Shown here in pieces: positions 45,423 to 54,800 of a stretch of DNA of 64,000 nucleotides (position 1 is the stretch's first letter; every line of letters begins with the position of its first letter). Position numbers and translations under genes: made by a program. The DNA lies in the NCBI GenBank assembly GCA_958450325.1, contig OY288257.1:8575873-8639872 (forward strand), in the 5' to 3' direction. This DNA is from Agrostemma githago. Lineage: Eukaryota > Streptophyta > Magnoliopsida > Caryophyllales > Caryophyllaceae. Below the pieces are notes generated by a model, which was not told where the DNA came from, did no database searches, and saw only the letters and a list, made by a program, of their open reading frames with translations.

Positions 45423-47542
45423 TGTAACACCCCGTTATTTTCCGAGTCTATTATAAGCTTGACTTTCCTACTTTTATTTAAATCGGGTTTTTAAGTTGGA
45501 AAAATATTTTTATATTTTTATAAAATTTAAAGTATTTTGGGTCATCTTATTACAAATTGGTTTTGACTATTTTTAAAAGTGAAACGTTATATATAAACCG
45601 ACTTGTATCAAGTTCGATTTCGAGTCAAACACAAACAAAACAATACAAAAAAAAAAAAAACCTAACACCTATTTATACCTTCCCCACCGTGTCCTTCTCC
45701 CATCTTCTTTCAAGCTAAATTTTATCACACTGCCAATTGACGCGCTGCTCTTTCCCCTCTTTTGTTCTCGGTTTCCGACAATCAATCACCGTTCGATTCC
45801 ATTCAATTGCTTCTTGTCCCTTTTTCAATATCAGATTATTTGTAAGTGTCAACTTTTACTAATCCTGGTTTATTTAAATCTTGTTTTGTACAATTTTATA
45901 AATCGATTTCAGTTCATAATATCATGGGTCGGGTTAAGAGTCATGGTGTCGTTCGATTTGATTCTGGGTTATTCCGATTGTTACTATATTTCGTTTTAGG
46001 GACCGTTGTTGTGAAAGTTTAATTAGCAAGATCGAATTTTGTTGACGTTGAATCTGGGTGATTAGTAGGACAATTGATTTCTTTGTATTAGTAATTCAGT
46101 TTGATGAGAGTTGGTGGTGGCTTAGAGGTATCGGGGGGATTGTTTACATATGAAATTGATGAGGATGATGATGCGTGGCAATTAAAATATGCATATGTCC
46201 ATAGCAAGTGAGTATACAGGGGTTAGGGACTTTGAATTTCCAATCTTGTTTGGCACACAAGTGTCTTATGTGGAAATTATAAGACAAAAGTTAGATTTTT
46301 TTTAGTCCTGGGGTAGGTCTATTTACGTCAGTTAAAGACAACGATATATAATTTAGATGGATTAGTTATGGGACGAGAATTCGGACGAGTTATATTATTA
46401 AGTTGGTGTGTAAGTCTGGGAGGTCGTCTTAACATCAGTTGGCTAGTTCATTGAACCATTTATATTATTTGTAGCTTGTGGATTCGAGGAGAAAGAATTT
46501 TTGAAATAATAGTAGCTTGGATTGACCGTCTTGAGAGGTAAGGACGTTTTGACCTTTTCACCTTTAAGTAAAGAACATGTTCGGTTTAAATTATATTTTT
46601 GAAACGGTTTTATAATTATTTTGTCAACGATGAATTTTTATGATACTCTTGTAATATTTTGGATATTGGAACTTTGTGACAAGTCATATATTGGAATTAT
46701 TTTGGTACAATTTTGGTGGTTATAACAGACTCTGGGAGCTCTGTTGGTCTATGAGGTTAAGGTGCGTCTGAGACGTCCCTGAGATTTCGTCCCGAAACTG
46801 AACTCCTGGCCCGAGTTGTGTTAAGTGGAGTTTTTCGGTCCCCACTTGCTAGGTAGTTAGACTTCCTCCTTTGGCAGCCTCATCCTACTGACTGCCCAAA
46901 TGTGAGTAGTGCGCACTATAGTAAGTCTAGCTAAGCATAGGTGGTACCTCTAGATCGTGCTAAAAGGGTAGGACCTTGGCACACAGGTGGTGACAATATA
47001 TTTTGGTTGAATTTGGTTTTGACTACTGTTTTCACAGTACTTTTGGTTTGGTATTGAGACAATAATATTTAACTCTGATTTCAGTTTACTACAAATTATA
47101 ATTATTTTGTTACGTTTTCATTATAATATATTTTACTCAGCTTTGCTGACGTCCTTTTGTTTTGGGTCGTTCGCCCGCTGGAACCTGTACCTATTTGTGT
47201 TTTGGGTACAGTTGATAGGTACACTTAATATGCTGCATGAGTGCATTTGGTTCGGGATGTTGAGCGAGGAAGGATTTAATTATTTAACATTTACCTCCGA
47301 ACTATTTATATTTATGTTGAATTTTGGGTTGAAGTTGTTTTAAACCGTTTTGGATTTTGTGGGAATTAAGTCTTCCGCTGCAACGTTTTCATTTAATTAT
47401 TTATCGGATTTACATTTCTTTTTAATTCATATACTATTCTTTTGCCTTGCATTTGGCCTTGTGAGCTAAATGCGGAGTAACGGCTTTAAATTTTCCTATT
47501 TTATTCTTCTATTTTGGTTGCGAAATTTTTGGGGCTGTTACA
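45423..47542 (+). repeat. Old gypsy 5' LTR
   Basis: 2,120 bp, TGTAACACCCC...GGGGCTGTTACA, giving the inverted termini TGTAAC/GTTACA. A TATA-like TTATATATAAAC lies near 45588. The preceding five LINE bases TGGGG (45418-45422) are the expected target duplication. Confidence 0.88.
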
Positions 47543-47544
47543 GT

Positions 47545-47556
47545 TGGTATCAGAGC
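47545..47556 (+). promoter_or_regulatory. Primer binding site, initiator tRNA-Met type
   Basis: TGGTATCAGAGC two bases after the LTR is the standard plant retrotransposon site complementary to the 3' end of initiator methionine tRNA. Confidence 0.92.
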
Positions 47557-47711
47557 AATAGGTCTTTCCGAAAAGTTTTGCAAAATTTGAAATGGTTTTA
47601 AAAAAAAATTTACTTTATTAAAAAAAAAATACTACCTTTATAAAAAAAAATATTTCTTTCTAAACCGAGAGTGTTGGGTGGATTGGGTGCATTGCATACG
47701 CATGAATTATG

Positions 47712-47714
<3 letters not shown>

Positions 47715-47796
<82 letters not shown>
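47715..47796. repeat. (TA)n microsatellite
   Basis: About 40 uninterrupted TA units directly abutting the left arm of the 70 bp inverted repeat. Confidence 0.95.
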
Positions 47797-47799
<3 letters not shown>

Positions 47800-48001
47800 T
47801 GAAGCTTCTCTCCATGGCAGGGAGGATTACTTTAAGGCAATCGTTGGTAACTATTGATTGAAGCTTTCATTTCTAGTGGATAAGAAGCTTTTAAGTCACT
47901 CTTAGGCTATTGAGTGCACTGCTAGGAGTTCAGCTTCAATCAATAGTTACCAACGATTGCCTTAAAGTAATCCTCCCTGCCATGGAGAGAAGCTTCAATT
48001 T
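47796..48001. repeat. Perfect 70 bp inverted repeat with 66 bp loop
   Basis: Arm 47796-47865 is the exact reverse complement of 47932-48001, with loop 47866-47931. The arms contain CCATGGCAGGGAGGATTAC and GGCAATCGTTGGTAACTATT. An RNA from either strand would fold into a long perfect hairpin. No ORF is present. It sits in the leader between primer site and gag of the old gypsy element, between two (TA)n tracts, and looks like a separate insertion. Confidence 0.95.
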
Positions 48002-48226
48002 CCACTCGTGAGACTGATCGAGACTAGGAAATGACTAAGTGACCAAGACAAAAGGCCAGGGAAGGCTTGGAATCCTAAGATAAGGCAATGCGCCAATCAA
48101 TCTTACGCCAATGCGAACACACCTGCAAGCACATGAACTCGCGCAACCAAGAAAGCACTTGCTTTTGAGCTGCTTGAAAGGGCTTATTCGATGACTGATT
48201 CGCTTACTGAAGAGAGAAGGAAAGAG

Positions 48227-48230
<4 letters not shown>
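48002..48230. other. Unique stretch between hairpin and second (TA)n tract
   Basis: 229 bases of mixed sequence with no ORF or known motif. It is not A/T-biased like the element around it and probably arrived with the inverted repeat. Confidence 0.4.

Positions 48231-48293
<63 letters not shown>
48231..48293. repeat. (TA)n microsatellite
   Basis: About 30 TA units. With the tract at 47715-47796 it brackets a 434 bp insert, as expected if something inserted into one long TA tract. Confidence 0.95.
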
Positions 48294-48297
<4 letters not shown>

Positions 48298-48427
48298 CAT
48301 GTTTAGTACTGTTATTATCCTTACCTAATTGAAATGTGATAGTGAGGAATGCTACTTACATTAATATTTGTGATTGAATCTTCTTATGCTTGGACTTATT
48401 AGAATATTGTTTACATTTATAGTAACA

Positions 48428-49870
48428 ATGTCTCGAGGAAATGAAAACAATGATATGGCCGCTATGATGGCACAATTGTTAGCTCAGAATGCAGCTCTTC
48501 TCGAAGCTGTACAACAAATGACTGCTGTTACCCGGAATATGAATGATAGGGTTGAGAATGAGAATGATCCTACACCCACTGTTGCTGGAATGTCTGAAGC
48601 GGTACAGAAGAAGAAACCGCCGACCTTTACTGGGAAAGGGGGTCCTAATGAACTAGATAATTGGGTTAGGGAGATGGAAAAAAAAATTCTAGCTGTAGGG
48701 TGTCCTCATGAATTTCAAGCTAGGATCGCTGTCTTCTATTTGAAAGAAGAGGCGGATATTCGGTGGCAGACTGTTAAAGAGGACTTTATGAAACCAGTTA
48801 GAATAAGAAATTCTAATGGCACACACACACTACATGATAAAGACTGGGATACTCTTAAGGAAATATTAGAAGCAGAGTTTTTCCCAGAACATGTGAAACA
48901 TCAAAAATTAGCTGAATTTGGAGACCTAAAGCAAACCGATGAGATGAGTGTGAAAGACTTTTACAATAAATTTGTTGAACTTAGTCGTTTTTCTAAGGAG
49001 CTAGTGCCAACTGAGGGGATTAAAGCATCTAGGTTTGAGGATAAGTTACATTGGAAGATTAAGGGTAGGTTTGCTGGAGAGACATTCACTTCATTAAGAG
49101 ATATTTATGCTAGGGCTGTTAATATTGAGAGGAGTAACCAAAAGATGGAGGCTGAGATGGTAAGTACTGGGACTAAGAAGAGGGAGTTTCAGGGGAATCA
49201 ATCTGACAACCCAGCAAAGAGAGGGAATTTCAATGCTAATAATAACACCCAACACAAGTCCCGATCTTTTGGAGAGAATGGGAAGGAAGAAGGTAATAGC
49301 TGGAGAGGTAAGAAACATGGAACAACTAATGACTTTACCCCACATTACTACTGTAAGATATGCAAGGGAGATCACCCAGGCGTTGATTGTCAGGGATATA
49401 AGGTGGCATGCTACTGGTGCGGGAAGTTAGGACATCGAGAATTTGAGTGTAGGAACAAGAAGGCAGGGAAACCTCGCGCTACTCAATCTGTTAGTGCTAG
49501 TGTGAATCAGAGTAACCGATTTGAGAGTCAGGGAAACACACATAATTTTGGTAGGTCCCAAACTAACAATAATTTTAGGAATCCAGGTCCGACTCAGACC
49601 AACATTACCGCAGCTAGTAAACCCGCGGGCCAAGTAAATGCTGCACAGAATAGCAAAAAGCCTACTGGGAAGCTCTATGTCATGAATAGGGAGGAAGCCG
49701 AAAACATAGACATCGTTTCGGGTAATTTTCTAGTGAATTTTATTTTAACTCATGTTTTATTTGATTCTGGTACATCTCACTCTTTTATTTCGACTAAGTT
49801 TGTGGATAAAATGAATGTTACTCTAGTGAAATTATGGATTATGATTTTGTCATGCCATCTGGGGACTTAG
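48428..49870 (+). pseudogene. Old gypsy gag and protease start
   Basis: The likely start is the ATG at 48428 (MSRGNENND), not the upstream one at 48374. The gag domain covers about 48620-49130 (KKPPTFTGKGGPNELDNWV). Two zinc knuckles follow: CKICKGDHPGVDC and CYWCGKLGHREFEC. The protease active site is FDSGTSHSFIS near 49760. The frame is open for 480 codons, then is lost near 49830-49870. Confidence 0.85.
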
Positions 49871-51076
49871 TAAACTGTAAGAGGGTTTATAGGGATGTGT
49901 CAGTTTTTATTGGTGATCATGATTTTAAGGCAAACCTAATAGAATTTCCATTACCCTACTTTGATGTTATTTTGGAGGTGAATTAGGCCTAGTGTGCTGC
50001 CTTGGGGTGACCCTGATTTATTTGTGGAAAAAGAAGGATGAAACTTTAAGATTATGTATTGATTATCGGGAATTGGATCAAGTTACTATATAGAATAAGA
50101 TTCTCTTACCTAGGATTGATGACTTATTTGGCCAGTTGAAGGGAGCTTTTATTTTCCCTAAAGTTGATTTGCAATTTGAGTAACATTAGTTAATGATAGC
50201 GCTTGAGGATTTACCTAGGACTATATTTTCTACTAGATAATGCCATTATGAGTTTACTGTGATGCTTTTGGGTTGGCTAGTGCACCTGATGTGTTTATGG
50301 ACTTAGATGAACCAAACTCTGAGGACTTACCTAGATAATTTGTTGTGATATTCATTGATGACATAGTATTTATTCAAAGAATGAAGAAAAGAATGAGGAA
50401 CATTTACGAATTATCTTAGACATCTTGAGAGAAAAATAGTATTTGCTAAATTTTGAGGTGTGATTTTTGGATGGTACGAGTAATTTTGGAGAATATTATA
50501 TCTAAGGATAGAGTATCAGTAGATCCTGCTAAGGTCGTTAAGGAGTGACCTAAATCGGAATCTGTGACTGAAATTCGTAACATTTGGGTTTAGCTGGTTA
50601 CTATAGTAGATTTGTGAAGGATTTTCTTTCCAAAATAGATAGATTAATGATCACACTAATGTAGAAAGCCATAAAATTTCATTGGTATGAGGGGTGTTAG
50701 GAATCGTTCAAATTTTAAAGGAAAAAAAATTGACCACTACTTTAGGATTTGTATTACCGGATGGAAATGAAGTTTTTGAAGTTTATACCTACGCATTTTA
50801 AGAATGGATTAGGTTATGTTTTTCATCAGACTGAGAGAGTGATTAGTTATGCGTTTAGGCAGTGAAACTTTATGGAAAAATTACCCTACTTATGATTTAG
50901 AGTTAGCAACCATAGTCGTTACCTTGAAAATTTGGAGACATTATCTGTTTGGTGTACCCTTTAAGGTTTTTATGATCACAAAAAGTTTAAAATATATATT
51001 TACCCAATTGGAGCTAATCGTGAGATAAAGGAGCTGGTTGGAGTTGATTAAGGACTATGAGATTAAGATTCAGTAT
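49871..51076 (+). pseudogene. Old gypsy pol remnant (reverse transcriptase, RNase H)
   Basis: Recognisable but riddled with stops and indels. CIDYRELDQVTI (about 50055-50090), LPRIDDLF (50108), PKVDLQ (about 50160), then RNase H-like text to the insertion site with YEIKIQY at 51056-51076. Several conserved blocks between protease and reverse transcriptase are deleted near 49980. It is non-functional. Confidence 0.8.
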
Positions 51077-51779
51077 TGATGAGGGTTGAAGAGCCTGCAC
51101 CGGGTCGCCCGACTGGCAGGCCCCGCAAGTACCCAACCCGGGAGCCGAAGGGCCTGTCCAGCAGGCCGTCGAGGTGGGACACCAGGGCTGTCCTCTGTGA
51201 ATGTACCTCCAAGAGGGTCGCCTGTCCGACAGGGTAGGGCGACCAGCTGGGAGGAGCCAGTAGACTCCACTCAACCATTTGCCCCCAGGCGACCTCCTCC
51301 CCAAGCAGGGCAGGGATTGCCAGGGGCCCCTTCGTCTTTCTGCCTAAAGGTAAAAGGGAATGGGCGGATGAAGCAGGTCCACGTGTAACCATGATATCCA
51401 CTCATTCTCCCGCCCCCTTTTCCCTCCAACCTTCTCTCTTGTGGGAAGGTATAAATACTCACCCATTTCCCACTTAGAAGAGGTTGGATTTTCTCTCTCT
51501 AGACTCTCACTCTACAAAAACGCCACCTAGCTCCTCACGAACTAGGTTCATCAAGGGATTTCACAGACTGACTTAGGCATCGGAGAGGGTTCCCTCGGAC
51601 AACCTCCGAGGCCCTGTGCGTTCACTGTGCAGGGAGCAGGCTCAATCCGCTGGGGAGGTCTGATCACCGGAGTAGGAGAAAGGAGAGACTAAAGGAAATC
51701 GGACGAGCAATTATCAAGTAACATATTGAACATACGACCCGAATCCGAAGTCGGGTTAATTGATTCCTTAACCGGAACA
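51077..51779 (+). repeat. Young Tat 5' LTR
   Basis: Starts TGATGAGGGTTG and ends ACCGGAACA. The TATA box TATAAATA at 51450-51457 is followed by CTCACCC and a CT-rich leader. Confidence 0.95.
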
Positions 51780-51782
51780 ATT

Positions 51783-51800
51783 TGGCGCCGTCTGTGGGAA
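51783..51800 (+). promoter_or_regulatory. Young Tat primer binding site
   Basis: TGGCGCCGTCTGTGGGAA, three bases after the LTR. It starts with TGG as tRNA-primed sites do. I do not name the tRNA. Confidence 0.85.
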
Positions 51801-51877
51801 AGATCTAGGTTGTGCTCACGAGATTACCCACAAAATCAACCATTCCAAAAACACAAATTAACCATCCACAATCGAAT

Positions 51878-54800
51878 ATGCCTGAGAATTTCGACACCAG
51901 TTCGGTGGCAAACCCACCCAAAGCCCCCCAGTATGGCATGCCCCCCGAAATGACGCCAGCTGCCACAATTCCGGGTGTGGGGCGGGCCAGTCTGCAGGGG
52001 GCAGCAGGCCAAGGAGCAGCTACCATGGCTGGGCAGGGGAGCCAATCGAGACCCGTCTTAAACCTCACCTCTGCCCAGATGGTACAGACTGCGGCTTTCT
52101 TCTCAGCCATGCTGAACCAGGAATTTACCCCTGATGACCTGATAGGCAGGGTCGCGACGACCCCCAGGTTGCTCCACTTTGAAAGTGGAGAAGGAACCGG
52201 GGGCACAAAGCGAACCGCCGTCAGAAACGCTCAGAAAAAAGCCAGAAGGACAGCTCATGCTTATGCACAAGTGCAAAGGCGAATTTCAGAAGCTCGTCAG
52301 GAGCCGCCTGCACGGCAAGAAGTGGCTGGTCCGGAGGGCGCATTCTCCATCCATACTACAGAATCCACCGCTGCTCATGAAAGAAGAGGCCTATCCCAAG
52401 ACCTGAGGGACCGCATGAGGCACAAAGAGCCAGTATCCAAGCGCCTGGGAGGAAAGCAGGATGTGTTCTCCAGGTTGACGCCAGCTGAGGGATTGCAGCC
52501 ACCCCCTGGGCTGTCCCAAGGCCTACAATCCAGGCTCAACAACGGCCAACCCATGAAGCCCAGGTACCGTCAGGGCGATAATCTCGAGTCCGCCCAGAAG
52601 AAGCGCTCGTGGTATCACTCCCCCTCTCAAAGCGACGAGGCGATTAGCAGGCCGGGGCCCCCACCAAGGCACCGCTCCCCTGAGGGCAGGCGACCGACCC
52701 CTGATAATTGGGATGACTACGGTCGCTACTCAGATGCGGGCAGGTCAAAAATGGTGGGTAGGCCAACTAAGACCCCGCTTCACCCTGAAGTCCAGGCGTA
52801 CCCGATCCCGAAGATTAAAATGCCAACTATAAAGTTCGACGGAACTACAGACCCGGAAGATCACCTGGCTGCGTACGAAAGCCACATGGGCATGTACGAC
52901 GCCGACGACGCAGTCTGGTGTAAGATCTTCCCCACCACCCTGGTAGGCCTAGCCCAGGGTTGGTTCAGGGACCTCCCGCAAGGATCAATCTCCTTCTTCA
53001 TCGAGCTGGCGGAGATGTTCTTAGACCAGTATGCCGGGAACAAACGACGATGTCTCACCCGCTTTGACCTGATGACCCTCAGGCAGAAGAAGGGTGAAAC
53101 TGTCAGGGAATATCTGAAAAGGTTCGATTTGTCATTCCAACAGGTGAAGGAAATTGACGACCCAACAGCGGCATATGCACTAACCAACTCCCTGCTACCC
53201 GGCGAAATGAAGAACCAGATGATCAGAGCCCAACCGGAGACCCTGGCCAAGGCCAGAAAAATCGCAGAGGGGTTTATGTTGCAGGAGGAATTCCACAGCC
53301 TGCCGGAGACCCCTGCAGGCCCCACGAGGCAGCAAGGGGGACCGCAGGGTGGACGCGGAAGAAGCGACTCCGGAAGACATAGATCCGAGGAAGGGGATAC
53401 CCCCCAAAAGGAGCGCACTGCTTATCAGCCCAGATTCGACAGTTACACTGCCCTTAATAAGTCCAGGGCTGAAATCTTCGAGCTGGAAAAAGAAACCGCG
53501 AAGTGGAATCGCCCGAGCAAGCCGCGCAGTCCAAGAGGGGACCCCAAGAAATTCTGCACTTTTCACGACTGCGTAGGCCACACCACCGAGGAATGTCGTC
53601 ATCTGAAAGACGAGATCGAAAAGTTGATCAGGAACGGCTGGTTGGCCAACTATGCAGCCAGGAACAAGTCCCAGAAGGAGACACCTGAAAAACCCGAGGG
53701 CTCGGTACAGAATCGCCTGGTAATCCATGTGATATCAGGAGATGCAGAAGGTCCAATCAGTCGGAGGGGGCAGAAAAGGCAGATTCGTGAACTAAGAAAC
53801 CAAATCTGCTACGCTGAAAGAGCAGGAAGCCCAAAGGGAGTAACGCTGAGCATTACCCCCGAGGATGCAGGGCAGGTGATATACCCCCACAGTGATCCCT
53901 TGGTACTATCCTTGGTAATTAGCAACCACATTGTCCGGAGATGCATGGTAGACACGGGCGCCTACACGAATCTGCTGTACAAAGACGCCTTCGACAAAAT
54001 GGGTCTGGAGAAACGGCACCTACGACCTGCCCCGGGGTCATTATATGGGTTCAGCGGAGCAGGCGTCTTGCCCGTCGGAATCATAGACCTGCCGGTAACG
54101 TTCGGGGAAGGAGCTACTGCCAGGAATATCAGGGCGTCATTTGTTGTGGTAGACGCGAAGTCCGCCTACAATGCCCTGATCGGCAGAATCACCCTGGACG
54201 AAATTGAAGCAGCCATATCAATCCGGGCTCTCACCATAGCCTACGTCACTGACTTCGGCCTAGAAGGCAAAATACGCGGGGACCAAGAGTCGGCCAGACA
54301 GTGCTACTCCGTGGCCCTGCAGGCTCATGAGAGCGAAAGAAAAGGGAAAAGAAAAGCCGACAGCTCCCCCAGCAGAGAGGGCGAGATCCCAGCCGGTAAC
54401 CAGACGTCAAACCACCTGGAACCTGGGGGAGAAAGCATGCTGGTGGACCTGGAGCCGGGGAGACAAGTCCTTGTAGGGGCTGACCTGGAAGAGTCCTACC
54501 AGGCTGAGCTGGTCAAACTACTGAGGGAGAACAAGGATGTATTCGCCTACTCGGCGGATGAAATGCCAGGGGTCGATCCAGCGTGTATCGTTCACAAGCT
54601 GAACGTAAACGCGGACGCCCGCCCTGTAAAGCAGAAAAAGCGGAACATGTCCGCAGAAAAAGATTTGGCAATCAAGGAGGAAATCGAAAAACTTTTGAAG
54701 GCAGACTTTGTAGAAGTTTGTGACTACCCTGAGTGGCTGGCGAATGTGGTCATGGTCAAGAAATCGTCAGGCGCATGGAGGATGTGCGTGGATTTTACGA

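Noticed and set aside
51086..51401. ORFs in the 703 bp LTRs on both strands (also at 62719-63175)
   Set aside because: Present identically in both LTRs, short, overlapping and without domain similarity; GC-rich LTR sequence explains them.
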